A stretch of 32,673 nt of DNA from a virus: positions 1 to 32,673 of the IMG/VR virus record IMGVR_UViG_3300042507_000685. One strand, given 5' to 3'. The position numbers were made by a program, and so were the translations under genes. The notes beneath the pieces were generated by a model. It worked only from the letters and a program-made list of their open reading frames with translations, had not been told where the DNA came from and did no database searches. Of this stretch, positions 13,305 to 20,617 are shown piece after piece (the stretch's first letter is position 1; each line of letters opens with the position of its first letter).

Positions 13305-14045
13305 ATGGAAAATAGTTGGTACAAACACTCCCCAAGCGATTGGCTCGCAGGTCGAATCAGTCGCAAATCCTTTGAAGTCCAAGGGGCCTTCATCCACATT
13401 TGTCAACTCTACTGGGTCAAGCACGGGCAGTTTACCGCCCATCAAGCAAGCCTTGAGATAGGCAAAGACCTCCTTGAAAAACTGATTGAGTCCGAAATAA
13501 TCAAGACCGAAGGCGAAGAAATCCGCATCGACTTCCTTGATTTGCAGATGGAGGACCTGAACAGATTAAGCGAAAGAAGGAGGGAGGCAGGTCGTAAAGG
13601 AGGCGAAGTAAAGGTCCAAGCAAGTGTTAAGCAAACGGAAGCAAGTGCTAAGCAAACCGAAGCAAGTGCTAAGCAAAACCAAGCAAGTGCTAAGCAAACG
13701 GAAGCAGATAAGATAAGATTAGATAAGATAAGAGAAGAAGAGATAACAAACAAAGAAGAGATAAAGAACACTTGTGCAATCTTTGACCAATTCTGGGCTA
13801 TCTATCCACGCAAGACCGGGAAGCAGGCAGCGTCAAAGTCCTTTGCAAAGTTGTCCAATTCCGACCAACAGGAAGCCATCAACAACATCTCAAGGCTCTA
13901 CTCTCAAACCCCCGTGCAGTTTGTCCCTCATGCCGCCACCTACCTCAACGGCAAACGCTGGGAGGACCAAGCCATCCAACGAACACCTAACTTCGCCCAC
14001 TCAAACCTAACCTCCGATGATAAACAACTACCAATCTTCCGCTGA
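13305..14045 (+). CDS. Replication initiator / helicase loader, lambda O-like
   Basis: The 246-residue protein begins with a winged-helix-like DNA-binding region (about 1-90: SPSDWLAGRISRKSFEVQGA, a helix-rich middle, IIKTEGEEIRIDF). A charged linker then carries four 7-residue repeats of the EASAKQT type and a Lys/Arg/Glu-rich stretch (about 105-155). The C-terminal domain (about 155-215: FDQFWAIYPRKTGKQAASKS, FVPHAATYLNGKRWED) matches the C-terminal module of phage O/DnaD-like loaders that contact the helicase. It would melt the origin and load the DnaB-type helicase, whose gene overlaps it by 29 bases. The repeat-encoding DNA is probably the origin itself. No Shine-Dalgarno sequence is present; the start follows the terminator run. 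Confidence 0.75.
   Translation: MENSWYKHSPSDWLAGRISRKSFEVQGAFIHICQLYWVKHGQFTAHQASLEIGKDLLEKLIESEIIKTEGEEIRIDFLDLQMEDLNRLSERRREAGRKGGEVKVQASVKQTEASAKQTEASAKQNQASAKQTEADKIRLDKIREEEITNKEEIKNTCAIFDQFWAIYPRKTGKQAASKSFAKLSNSDQQEAINNISRLYSQTPVQFVPHAATYLNGKRWEDQAIQRTPNFAHSNLTSDDKQLPIFR
13620..13766 (+). repeat. Iteron-like repeats plus AT-rich tract: candidate replication origin
   Basis: Four 21-bp direct repeats run without gaps at 13620-13640, 13641-13661, 13662-13682 and 13683-13703 (core GCAAGTGCTAAGCAAA). A purine-rich, AT-rich tract of GATAAGATAAGA-type units follows to about 13766. Tandem initiator sites beside an easily melted tract, inside the initiator gene, is the layout of the lambda origin within gene O. 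The repeats also encode a clean 7-residue peptide repeat, so a purely protein-level role is the alternative. Confidence 0.6.
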
Positions 14046-15285
14046 ACGAAAGTTACTCGGCTGCCTTATGGACAAGTTCGTAAACCGAACCATCCTTCTA
14101 ACCCAAATCCCGGAACGCCTATTCACAGGCAACAACGTCCTCCTGTACCGGGCTATCGAGTCCCTCCACAAAGCAGAGCGAGAGATTGACATCGTAACCG
14201 TGTACAAGTACCTTGCCGACCAAGGCCAAGCCCATGTCCTGCTCGAAGGTATCGACCCAGACGCAGGGATGGTTAGCAACTGGAAGACCTACGCATCCGA
14301 CCTGCACGACCTTTGGAAAGAAAGGGAGGAAGCGAGGATTATGGAAGAACTGGCCCATGACCGAGACATCCCCAAAGCCTTCCAACGCTATCAATCCATC
14401 CAAGCCGTTGAGTCCAACGCCTCCGAAACCTCGGCCCATGAACTTGCCAAGGACTTCCTCGTCAACATGAACGAGGTCCGGGAAGGCAGACGCAAGGACC
14501 AAATCTACCCGACCTTTATTCGGACCCTTGACAACATCTGCACCGGGTTCAAGCCGTCCGAGTTCATCCTCGTAGGTGGTCGTCCTGCGATGGGCAAGAC
14601 CTTGCTCGCTCTCCAAATAGCGATGAATCAAGCCATGACCGAAATCCCCGTCGTGTTCTTCACGATGGAGATGTCAGCAGACCAACTGACCCAGCGGATG
14701 CTTTCCAACCTCGGAACGATGGACGGGGCGGCATTCCTAAAGCCCGACGAGCGAATCACCACGGAGCAGTTCCTGACCTTATCGCAAAAGGCTGACCAAC
14801 TCAAAGGCAAGCCTCTCTACATCGTGGACCTGCACCAAGCAAACCTCGACCGCATCGAGGGGGAGATAGCGAAACTAAAGGCCAAGTTTGGAATCGTTGG
14901 TTTTTACCTCGACTACCTGCAACTTGTAGAACCCGCCAAGATTGACAAGCCCAAGCCCAAGATTGAGCAGATGACCAATATATCTAAGCAACTTAAAGCA
15001 ATCTGCAAACGGCAAAAGGTATTCGGGGTCGTGGTTTCTTCGCTCTCACGGGCAACCGAAGGCAGGGCAGACCATCGGCCCATCATGTCCGACCTTCGGG
15101 AAACGGGGCAACTGGAGTTCGATGCCGATAAAATTACCTTCGTGTACCGCCCCTACGAACACGACGATAACGCAGAGCAGGACCTCATGGAAGTCATCTT
15201 CCGAAAGAACCGGAACGGTAGCCTTGGCATCGCACAAGTTCAATGCCAACTTCCATACACCAAAGCAAACGAATATCCGCTATGA
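14017..15285 (+). CDS. dnaB: Replicative DNA helicase, DnaB family
   Basis: The 422-residue protein has the DnaB layout. The N-terminal helical domain (about 1-110) opens SSAERKLLGCLMD. The linker follows, then the RecA-like domain with Walker A GGRPAMGKT (about 187-195), a MEMS segment (FFTMEMSADQLTQRMLS), Walker B YLDYLQLVEP (about 298), a DnaB H3-like SKQLKAICKRQKV helix, then SDLRETGQLEFDADKI and an arginine-finger region FRKNRNGSLG. It unwinds the fork 5' to 3' as a hexamer. The start overlaps the initiator gene by 29 bases, coupling loader and helicase. The length is close to the bacterial norm. Confidence 0.95.
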   Translation: MINNYQSSAERKLLGCLMDKFVNRTILLTQIPERLFTGNNVLLYRAIESLHKAEREIDIVTVYKYLADQGQAHVLLEGIDPDAGMVSNWKTYASDLHDLWKEREEARIMEELAHDRDIPKAFQRYQSIQAVESNASETSAHELAKDFLVNMNEVREGRRKDQIYPTFIRTLDNICTGFKPSEFILVGGRPAMGKTLLALQIAMNQAMTEIPVVFFTMEMSADQLTQRMLSNLGTMDGAAFLKPDERITTEQFLTLSQKADQLKGKPLYIVDLHQANLDRIEGEIAKLKAKFGIVGFYLDYLQLVEPAKIDKPKPKIEQMTNISKQLKAICKRQKVFGVVVSSLSRATEGRADHRPIMSDLRETGQLEFDADKITFVYRPYEHDDNAEQDLMEVIFRKNRNGSLGIAQVQCQLPYTKANEYPL

Positions 15286-15611
15286 CCCCCGAATACACTC
15301 TCCAAGCCGCCTGCGTCAAGTTGTTCAAACTCTTGAAGCCCCACGAAGAAGGGCGGTTGTTTCTGAACCTCAATAACCCCCGAAGCCGAACGAACGGTCA
15401 TTTTCTCAAAGGCATCGGCCTGACCGCTGGGGTTGCAGACATGACCTATCTCTCCGACAAAGGGGCCATCTTCTTGGAGTTCAAGGCCGAGAAAGGCAAG
15501 CAGTCCCTCTCGCAGAAGTGGTGGCAGGGAGTGGTCCAAGAGGCAGGGTACAGGTACGAGGTCATCAGGAGCATTGAGGATTTTCAGCGAGTGGTCGCAA
15601 GTGTTGAATAG
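15282..15611 (+). CDS. VRR-NUC domain nuclease
   Basis: The ATG at 15282 overlaps the helicase stop codon, giving 109 residues. The core has a PD-(D/E)XK-like catalytic set: GVADMTYL with D53, FLEFKAEKGKQS with E66-x-K68, and Q74, followed by a helix with WWQGVVQEAG. This is the small VRR-NUC type found in phages, which cuts branched or flap DNA structures. It would process recombination or replication intermediates. The location directly after the helicase supports that. Confidence 0.85.
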   Translation: MTPEYTLQAACVKLFKLLKPHEEGRLFLNLNNPRSRTNGHFLKGIGLTAGVADMTYLSDKGAIFLEFKAEKGKQSLSQKWWQGVVQEAGYRYEVIRSIEDFQRVVASVE

Positions 15612-15616
15612 GTGTG

Positions 15617-15624
15617 TATATTTG
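15617..15624 (+). promoter_or_regulatory. Candidate -7 box (TATATTTG) at the lipoprotein gene
   Basis: This is an exact TAnnTTTG match just after the nuclease stop codon and only four bases before the ATG at 15629. A start of transcription a few bases downstream would make the mRNA nearly leaderless. No -33 box at the right spacing is visible. Confidence 0.35.
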
Positions 15625-15628
15625 TTCC

Positions 15629-15820
15629 ATGGCCCGACTGCTACTGCTGCTCCTGCTGACCGCTTGCACCAACGACCGCCCTTGGAAGGTGATTGAGGTG
15701 CGGGATAAGGGTAACGCCTGCGAGTATGTCATATCCCGTAGCAACGGCTTCGGGCCGCAAGTCAAAACCCTGACCGATTCGTGTGGTGCGTACAAACTAT
15801 TTCAAACCTTAAGCCTATGA
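15629..15820 (+). CDS. Small lipoprotein
   Basis: The 63-residue product has a signal sequence MARLLLLLLLTAC with a lipobox (L-T-A-C, Cys13). Lipidation and anchoring in a membrane are expected. The mature part is small (WKVIEVRDKGNACEYVISRS, then two more Cys) and may hold a disulfide. The Asp after the +1 Cys is not directly at +2 (the sequence is C-T-N-D). Phage lipoproteins often mediate superinfection exclusion or act as outer spanins. Here it is far from the lysis genes, so exclusion or surface modification is the better guess. Confidence 0.6.
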   Translation: MARLLLLLLLTACTNDRPWKVIEVRDKGNACEYVISRSNGFGPQVKTLTDSCGAYKLFQTLSL

Positions 15821-16059
15821 AACCAGAAATTGAAAACCTAAAAGCACAGATGAGAGGTGTCAAGCTTGACTTCTACCAAAAAGGGTTGGCACTTGATGAA
15901 TTTTACAAATTAATTGATTATGTAACTGAACTTGAAAAATTGAGCCAACCGCTTGTTAGCAGTTCGGTTTGCACTTGCAGAAATGCCGAAACGGAAAGGG
16001 ATTCATTATTCCCAGTATTTTGCACGAATTGCAAGGCTTATGTGCAAACTGACCGCTAA
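15817..16059 (+). CDS. Hypothetical protein with C-terminal zinc-ribbon-like cysteines
   Basis: The ATG at 15817 overlaps the lipoprotein stop codon, giving 80 residues. The N-terminal 45 are a helical, AT-rich-coded region (EIENLKAQMRGVKLDFYQKG, FYKLIDYVTELEKL). The rest contains C-T-C, then F-C-T-N-C after 18 residues, a plausible zinc-binding pair. It may be a small nucleic-acid or protein-binding factor. Not recognised as a named family. Confidence 0.55.
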   Translation: MKPEIENLKAQMRGVKLDFYQKGLALDEFYKLIDYVTELEKLSQPLVSSSVCTCRNAETERDSLFPVFCTNCKAYVQTDR

Positions 16060-16080
16060 CTCGCTTATTTGTGAACCAAT

Positions 16081-16135
16081 CGTCAGCCTCTGGTCTTACC
16101 AAACCTCCCCCAGCGTCAGCCTATAACCTTACCAA
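16081..16135 (+). repeat. Spaced direct repeat in the gap before 16151
   Basis: CGTCAGCCT (16081, 16114) followed at the same 14-base offset by CTTACCAA (16095, 16128) occurs twice with a 33-base period. The copies lie in the 91-base gap 16060-16150, which otherwise holds only a C/A-rich leader. They could be a paired operator. Confidence 0.5.
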
Positions 16136-16150
16136 CCAAACCCCAAACCC

Positions 16151-16402
16151 ATGAAAACCATGACACCAAAAGAAAAAGCAGAAGATTTATTTACAACGTT
16201 TAGATACGCACTATCTCATAAAGATGCACCACTAGGAATGTACAAGGATAATATGGCTATTCAATGTGCTTTGATAGCAGTTGAAGAAATATTAAATAAT
16301 AATTGCGGAAGCCATACAGATGGATCAAATGCAACTAACTCTGAAATCTATTGCGATGAATATTTTTGGAATGATGTCAAGTCGGAGTTGCAGTCTTTGT
16401 AA
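16151..16402 (+). CDS. Hypothetical AT-rich early protein
   Basis: The 83-residue product is helical and acidic (PKEKAEDLFTTFRYALSHKD, IQCALIAVEEILNNN), ending DEYFWNDVKSELQSL. The gene is much more AT-rich than its neighbours (19 of 60 bases are G/C at 16261-16320), so it is probably a recent arrival. The ATG at 16151 follows an A/C-rich leader repeated exactly before the next gene; an in-frame ATG at 16160 is possible. Function unknown. Confidence 0.55.
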   Translation: MKTMTPKEKAEDLFTTFRYALSHKDAPLGMYKDNMAIQCALIAVEEILNNNCGSHTDGSNATNSEIYCDEYFWNDVKSELQSL

Positions 16403-16419
16403 TGATAAACCCCAAACCC

Positions 16420-16572
16420 ATGAAAACCACACCAACCGATTTCCGACGCTGGCAGATTCACATCCGCAAGGAGTGCGTCAACTGCAACCGGCCCGACAAA
16501 TCCGAAACCATCAAGGCTTGGTCCGTCAACTGGACCCTGCTCGGTCGAATCCTCCAAGCCAAAAACGCTTAG
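16420..16572 (+). CDS. Small basic protein with CxxC, 50 residues
   Basis: The ATG at 16420 lies behind the same 23-base leader-start element as 16151 (AAACCCCAAACCC, then ATGAAAACCA). The product is basic and aromatic, with RRWQIHIRKECVNCNRPDKS and then TIKAWSVNWTLLGRILQAK. The C-V-N-C pair could bind a metal. Its leader and high G+C coding make it likely to be real despite its size. Function unknown. Confidence 0.5.
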   Translation: MKTTPTDFRRWQIHIRKECVNCNRPDKSETIKAWSVNWTLLGRILQAKNA

Positions 16573-16574
16573 TC

Positions 16575-16754
16575 ATGGAATGGGTAAAATGCTTGGACCG
16601 AATGCCAAAACGTTACGAGCCAGTCCTGATATTCACGACCGACATGAATCAAGCCTACGCATGGCTCGGCGATGGCCGATGGTACTACGAGCATCAAACT
16701 TGGTTCCTGACCGAAGTAAGTCACTGGATGCCCCTACCCCCTAACCCGTTCTAA
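16575..16754 (+). CDS. DUF551-like small protein
   Basis: The 59-residue protein begins MEWVKCLDRMPKRYEPVLIF and ends VSHWMPLPPNPF. These are the two ends of the DUF551 family (W-hydrophobic...RLP...VLV and V-T/S-HWMPLP), common in phage early regions. The role of the family is unknown. It follows the previous stop codon by two bases. Confidence 0.75.
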   Translation: MEWVKCLDRMPKRYEPVLIFTTDMNQAYAWLGDGRWYYEHQTWFLTEVSHWMPLPPNPF

Positions 16755-16755
16755 C

Positions 16756-17055
16756 ATGGACCTAATATCACGCACCATTCTCGGCTATACCGCAGAGGTT
16801 GTCGGAGTCAGCCCGGATGACATCTTGAGCGAAGTCAAGACTCAAGAACTGGTCCTTGCTCGCAGCATTTTCGCCGACATCGCCTACTCCGAGTACCTCT
16901 ACACCTACTGCCAAATTGGTCGAATCATCAAGAGGAACCACGCAACGGTCATGCACAACCTTGAAATCCTTGCCAAAAACATGAGAGCAAGGCCCGACAT
17001 TAAATTTCTTCGTACACAAGTTTTGAACAGGACACGAGATTTTTTGCAACATTAG
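16756..17055 (+). CDS. Standalone DnaA domain-IV-like DNA-binding protein
   Basis: The 99-residue protein resembles the C-terminal helix-turn-helix domain of DnaA: VVGVSPDDILSEVKTQELVL, ARSIFADIAYSEYLYTY, then QIGRIIKRNHATVMHNLE, where GRxxx(R)xHATVxH is the DnaA-box recognition signature. There is no AAA+ domain. Such stand-alone domains may bind DnaA boxes or repress host or phage promoters. It starts one base after the preceding stop codon, and a sigma-like gene follows. Confidence 0.7.
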   Translation: MDLISRTILGYTAEVVGVSPDDILSEVKTQELVLARSIFADIAYSEYLYTYCQIGRIIKRNHATVMHNLEILAKNMRARPDIKFLRTQVLNRTRDFLQH

Positions 17056-17076
17056 CGAGAACCCCCTCCATCTTTG
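17043..17076 (+). promoter_or_regulatory. Candidate promoter before the sigma-like gene
   Basis: TTTG at 17043-17046 is followed 22 bases later by CATCTTTG at 17069-17076. This is near the -33/-7 pattern, with one -7 mismatch and spacing one base over the usual range. The GTG start of the sigma-like gene follows at 17082. Confidence 0.4.
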
Positions 17077-17081
17077 CGTGA

Positions 17082-17630
17082 GTGAACGCAGAGAGCATCG
17101 TCCTTGACCTTTATCGCAGCGGAGAAATCCGTAAGGCTTGCCTCACGATTACGGGGGGCAATCCTCTTTGGAAGGACCTCGAACAAGAGGTCGTCCTAAT
17201 TCTGCTGGAGAAGGACCCCGACAAAATCACAAAGATGCAGGTCCAAGGCTACCTGCGCTTCTACATCGTTCGTTTGATAATGAACCTGTACCGGGGCAAC
17301 AACAACCAATTTGCGAAGAAGTACCGACACCACGACGAGCGGGTCGAAGTGGACCCCGAAACCCAAGAAGAAGGCAAAGACTACGACTCCCTGCTTGACG
17401 ACCTTTGGGCCATTGCCCAGCAAGAGATGGACTCTTGGGCCAAGGATGGGGCCTTCCCGTACGACAAAGAACTGCTGAACCTGCTCATGCAGACGGGGAA
17501 CATGAAGGCGATGAGCCGGGAAACGGGCATCCCGTACAGGTCAATAATCTACTCCATAGAACAGGCCAAGGCCAAAATCAAAACCGCAATTGAGTCCAAT
17601 GGATATACTGGTCTATCCCATCCTGATTAG
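17082..17630 (+). CDS. Sigma-70-like RNA polymerase sigma factor (putative late regulator)
   Basis: The GTG start at 17082 gives 182 residues. The first half has region-2-like helices (LWKDLEQEVVLILLEKDPDK, VQGYLRFYIVRLIMNLYRGN). The second half ends with region-4-like DNA-binding helices: LLMQTGNMKAMSRETGIPYR, SIIYSIEQAKAKIKTAI. An acidic linker sits between. It would redirect host polymerase to phage promoters. The position at the end of the early region fits late-gene control. The next gene starts 32 bases before its end. Confidence 0.65.
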   Translation: MNAESIVLDLYRSGEIRKACLTITGGNPLWKDLEQEVVLILLEKDPDKITKMQVQGYLRFYIVRLIMNLYRGNNNQFAKKYRHHDERVEVDPETQEEGKDYDSLLDDLWAIAQQEMDSWAKDGAFPYDKELLNLLMQTGNMKAMSRETGIPYRSIIYSIEQAKAKIKTAIESNGYTGLSHPD

Positions 17631-17850
17631 CGCCTTAGCGACCCTTGCGGTCGTGGAGTTCCGGGTGCTGCCGGGATGGTTCTACGCTTTGCCATTCGCC
17701 AAGCGGAAGCCGTTTTCCTGCATGACCTGCTTTGGTTTTTGGCTTGGGGTGTTGCTGACCCTGCCGACCTGCCAATGGTACTTGGCTCCTATCCTCGGCC
17801 TTGCCTCATCTGCCACCGCAATTATCATTCGGGAATGGACCTTCAAATGA
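17599..17850 (+). CDS. Small polytopic membrane protein
   Basis: The ATG at 17599 (a TTG at 17590 is an alternative) gives 83 residues with three hydrophobic segments, at about 5-20, 44-57 and 62-78. A cytoplasmic-type basic loop FAKRKPFSCMTCFGFWLG carries a C-x-x-C between the first two. The gene overlaps the sigma-like gene by 32 bases. It may act at the host inner membrane, for example as an exclusion protein. Function unknown. Confidence 0.6.
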   Translation: MDILVYPILISALATLAVVEFRVLPGWFYALPFAKRKPFSCMTCFGFWLGVLLTLPTCQWYLAPILGLASSATAIIIREWTFK

Positions 17851-18116
17851 CCAACGACCAATTCATCGTTGCCCAAAAGCATCGCAAGTACTGGGATCAA
17901 TACATCGCCTCCCTGACGATGCGACTACCACCCGATGCCGTTGGGGAACTGCAAGCCATCCTGACCGCTCACGGGCGACCCCCCACAAACTGGTGGTGTG
18001 CGGACTGCGTAAAATCGGCTCTCCAATACATTTACCTGCAAGCGGACTTGTTCCTCGAAGTGAACCAAAACACCATAACCTACCCCCTGAATGCCCCTGC
18101 CAATCCCAAACAATAA
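17847..18116 (+). CDS. Hypothetical protein with WWCADC motif
   Basis: From the ATG at 17847 (ATGA overlap with the previous stop codon) the product has 89 residues. It is helical with an aromatic W-W-C-A-D-C-V centre (about 48-54), a possible metal-binding or redox pair, and a Pro/Asn-rich end. Its last 26 bases overlap the next gene. Not recognised. Confidence 0.6.
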   Translation: MTNDQFIVAQKHRKYWDQYIASLTMRLPPDAVGELQAILTAHGRPPTNWWCADCVKSALQYIYLQADLFLEVNQNTITYPLNAPANPKQ

Positions 18117-18561
18117 CGAGTCAAGAGAAGGATTTATCGGTCGTTGTATGTCCAACAACGAGGCCAATGCGGAGTTTCCCGATACGGCTCAACGGCTTGC
18201 GGTTTGCGGCTCAACGTGGGAGAATCACAAGAGGCGGCAGTTCGAGTCATACTCCGACTACGGCCAAGAGATTCGGGCCAATGCAAAGAGGGGGATTGAA
18301 CTCAACGAGCGGAACGGGAACAAGTGTGCGACGCAGACGGGCAAGGTCAGGGCGCAGCAGTTAGCCAGCGGGGAAGCCATCTCGGTCGAAACCATCAAGC
18401 GGATGCACTCCTACCTGTCAAGGGCTGAAACCTACTACGACAACGCTGACGACACCTCGGACTGCGGTTACATCTCCTACCTCCTTTGGGGTGGCAAGTC
18501 GGCTCTCTCTTGGTCAAGAAATAAACTCCGAGAACTTGGGGAACTTGAAGGCGAAGGATGA
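18091..18561 (+). CDS. Hypothetical phage protein of two conserved-looking segments
   Basis: The 156-residue protein begins with a segment found at the ends of several phage head proteins (NESREGFIGRCMSNNEANAE, then AQRLAVCGSTWENHK). A second segment follows: KRGIELNERNGNKCATQTGK, VRAQQLASGEAISVETIKRM, HSYLSRAETYYDN, CGYISYLLWGGKSALSWSRN. The second part resembles a domain often fused to or near head morphogenesis proteins. Here both parts stand alone in the early/middle region. Its role is not known. Confidence 0.6.
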   Translation: MPLPIPNNNESREGFIGRCMSNNEANAEFPDTAQRLAVCGSTWENHKRRQFESYSDYGQEIRANAKRGIELNERNGNKCATQTGKVRAQQLASGEAISVETIKRMHSYLSRAETYYDNADDTSDCGYISYLLWGGKSALSWSRNKLRELGELEGEG

Positions 18562-18583
18562 CGAAGCCCAAGTGCAGGCTCGG

Positions 18584-18724
18584 ATGGACTCGCTGATGAT
18601 GGTCATAACGACCCTCTGCGACTGCATCGGAGCGGTGGACGATTCTAACTCCCCGAATGCATTTGCCGTGAAGATGAAGATAGTGGACAAGATTGACGAA
18701 CTGATTGATAAAATCGAATACTGA
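18584..18724 (+). CDS. Small hypothetical protein, start uncertain
   Basis: The reading frame is open from upstream of 18491 to the stop codon at 18722-18724. The ATG at 18584 gives 46 residues, a helical chain with KMKIVDKIDELIDKIEY at the end. Earlier options are GTG 18572 and ATG 18491, the latter overlapping the preceding gene by 71 bases. The stop codon overlaps the next start (TGATG). Function unknown. Confidence 0.4.
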   Translation: MDSLMMVITTLCDCIGAVDDSNSPNAFAVKMKIVDKIDELIDKIEY

Positions 18725-19341
18725 TGAGTGGATTTCAAAAAAGGAAAACTTATTATACGGGGGTTGTTTATGAGTGGAACCTACCGACGGGCAGTACCTG
18801 CCCTTTCGCTAAGGAATGCAAAGTTACTGTAAATAGACAAACAGGTAAATTTGACATAAAAAGAGGGCAGTATAAGTGCTACGCTGCAAGCGCAGAAAGG
18901 TTCCCGGGCGTTAGGGAATCAAGATGGAAAAACTTTGAAACGGCCTTAGCAGGAATTAAGCCAATAATACCAAAGAACTGTAAGGCCGTGCGTATTCATA
19001 TGAGCGGGGATTTCTTCAATCAAGATTATTTTGATATGTGGTTGTCAATATGTAGGGAAAATCCAAGCGTTGAGTTTTGGGCCTACACGAAGTCCCTTAA
19101 TTATTGGGTAAAAAGAATTAACGAAATACCTTCAAACTTGGTTTTAACGGCAAGTTATGGTGGAAGTTTAGACCACCTTATAGGTGAACACAAATTAAAG
19201 AACGTAAAAATATACAAGAGCCAAGAACTGGTTGAAGATAATCGGCCCGTAGATGTTAATGATGACTACGCAAGAACTCCAAATATTAATTTTGCGCTCA
19301 TTGATAACAACTTAATTTCAAAACAAAAGCAAGCAAAATGA
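18724..19341 (+). CDS. Gp88-like protein
   Basis: The 205-residue protein has the pattern of the phage gene-product-88 family. It has early cysteines TCPFAKEC (C26, C32) and YKCYAAS (C52), then RFPGVRESRWKNFE, KAVRIHMSGDFFNQDYFDMW, FWAYTKSLNYWVKRINEIP and LVLTASYGGSLDHLI. The conserved Cys, His and Asp suggest a metal site. The biochemical role is unknown. It opens a block with ParB-like, glycosyltransferase and TET/JBP-like genes, so it may take part in DNA modification. The gene is AT-rich compared with upstream genes. Confidence 0.7.
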   Translation: MSGFQKRKTYYTGVVYEWNLPTGSTCPFAKECKVTVNRQTGKFDIKRGQYKCYAASAERFPGVRESRWKNFETALAGIKPIIPKNCKAVRIHMSGDFFNQDYFDMWLSICRENPSVEFWAYTKSLNYWVKRINEIPSNLVLTASYGGSLDHLIGEHKLKNVKIYKSQELVEDNRPVDVNDDYARTPNINFALIDNNLISKQKQAK

Positions 19342-19907
19342 AACGAGTACCCATAGGCACAATCAAGAACAACCCGAACAACCCGAGGGTTATTAAAGAC
19401 GACAAGTTCAAGAAACTCGTGCAGTCCATTAAAGACCTACCCGAAATGGCCGAGGTTCGTCCCGTTGTGGTCAATACCGATATGGTCGTGCTTGGAGGTA
19501 ACATGAGGCTCAAAGCCATGCGTGAGGCTGGATGGAAGGACGTGCCGATTCATGTTGTAGACTGGGACGAGGACAAGCAAAGGCAGTTCATTATCAAAGA
19601 CAACGTAAGCGGGGGAGAGTGGGATTGGGAGATGCTGGCAAACCAATGGGATGAATTAGAACTGCAGGAATGGGGACTTGACGTTTGGAAAGCCCCGGCA
19701 GAGGTTGACTACTCAATCTTGGATGAAGATGATTTAAGCGACCAAATTGACGGCATGGCATCAAACGTAATGAAGGCTATTCAAATTGAATTTGAACCCG
19801 AACATTACGAGCAGGCCTTTGAGTTGGTTAAGTTTTGGAGGCAGCAAAAACTTTACATTGGTGGCTTCTTGATGGAAAAACTTAAAGAAGAAAGGGAAAA
19901 ACTGTGA
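19338..19907 (+). CDS. ParB-like N-terminal domain protein
   Basis: The 189-residue protein starts with RVPIGTIKNNPNNPRVIKDD and contains PVVVNTDMVVLGGNMRLKAM, the ParB/sulfiredoxin-fold core where G-G-N-x-R replaces the usual G-x-R-R nucleotide motif. Then comes WDEDKQRQFIIKDNVSGGEW. Such ParB domains often pair with DNA methyltransferases or base-modifying enzymes in phages. Here no methyltransferase follows. It instead lies between a gp88-like gene and the TET-type pair. A role as DNA-binding or NTP-dependent helper for base modification is inferred. Confidence 0.8.
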   Translation: MKRVPIGTIKNNPNNPRVIKDDKFKKLVQSIKDLPEMAEVRPVVVNTDMVVLGGNMRLKAMREAGWKDVPIHVVDWDEDKQRQFIIKDNVSGGEWDWEMLANQWDELELQEWGLDVWKAPAEVDYSILDEDDLSDQIDGMASNVMKAIQIEFEPEHYEQAFELVKFWRQQKLYIGGFLMEKLKEEREKL

Positions 19908-20617
19908 GGTGTCTCGCTTTTATACCAAGCAAAGGGAGGCCCGACAACATAGCAAAAAATGTCGAACCTTTTATGCAAAGGCTTGGCATTGATTACAGGA
20001 TATTTGTAGAGCCACAAGAAAAGGATATGTATAAGTTCAAGAACGTAATTGCCCTTGAACAAAACAACCAAGGGTTAGGATACTCAACCAAGTTTGCGAA
20101 AAAATATGCAGAAGAGAACGGGTATGACTTGGTTTTTAGGATTGACGATGACGTAAAAGGAATTGGGAAAATAGAGAAAGACTTAGACAAGATTGTTAAA
20201 TCTTTTGGCATTCCAAAGGTAGGAGCCGTTGTTTTTCCTTATGACTTTGAATGGTACGCAAAGTCCGAAAAACTATTCTCAAAAAAGAACAAACGCTGCC
20301 AAACTTGCTATATAATTAGGACGAACCTTTTTAGGCCGGAATGCAGCATAAGCACTTTTGACGATTTTTACCAATATTTACTGCTCCGAAATGACGGCTA
20401 TGACACGCTTTTTTGTTCAAGGCATCTTATTGAGTGCGCCCCGGTAGGCAAAGGTAAAGGCGGTCTACAAGCGTTTGACCGTTCGGAAATGGCACTAAGG
20501 GAAATAAACATCTTTAAAAGCATCGACCCGACCATTGATGTTGTTTCAAAGCCCGATAAACCTTGGAAGTTTGAACCAAAATTCACAGACCGCAAATATA
20601 AAAGCAGCAAAATATGA
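19904..20617 (+). CDS. GT-A glycosyltransferase, TET-associated (TAGT)-like
   Basis: The start is GTG at 19904, overlapping the ParB-like stop codon, giving 237 residues. The start CLAFIPSKGRPDNIAKN with VEPQEKDMYK and NNQGLGYS, and the metal-binding FRIDDDVKGI (D81-D83), fit the GT-A fold and the TAGT pattern seen beside phage TET/JBP genes. It would attach a sugar to an oxidised base in DNA. The next gene, a TET/JBP-like dioxygenase, overlaps its stop codon. A glycan-decorating enzyme is the alternative, but the neighbour favours DNA. Confidence 0.7.
   Translation: MRCLAFIPSKGRPDNIAKNVEPFMQRLGIDYRIFVEPQEKDMYKFKNVIALEQNNQGLGYSTKFAKKYAEENGYDLVFRIDDDVKGIGKIEKDLDKIVKSFGIPKVGAVVFPYDFEWYAKSEKLFSKKNKRCQTCYIIRTNLFRPECSISTFDDFYQYLLLRNDGYDTLFCSRHLIECAPVGKGKGGLQAFDRSEMALREINIFKSIDPTIDVVSKPDKPWKFEPKFTDRKYKSSKI

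Noticed and set aside
13620-13703. CRISPR array
   Set aside because: The four 21-bp repeats have no spacers and lie inside a coding frame that they translate cleanly.
18558-18596. ATG at 18558 overlapping the stop codon of the preceding gene
   Set aside because: Although the ATGA overlap is typical here, this frame stops after 12 codons. The frame ending at 18724 is the longer one.
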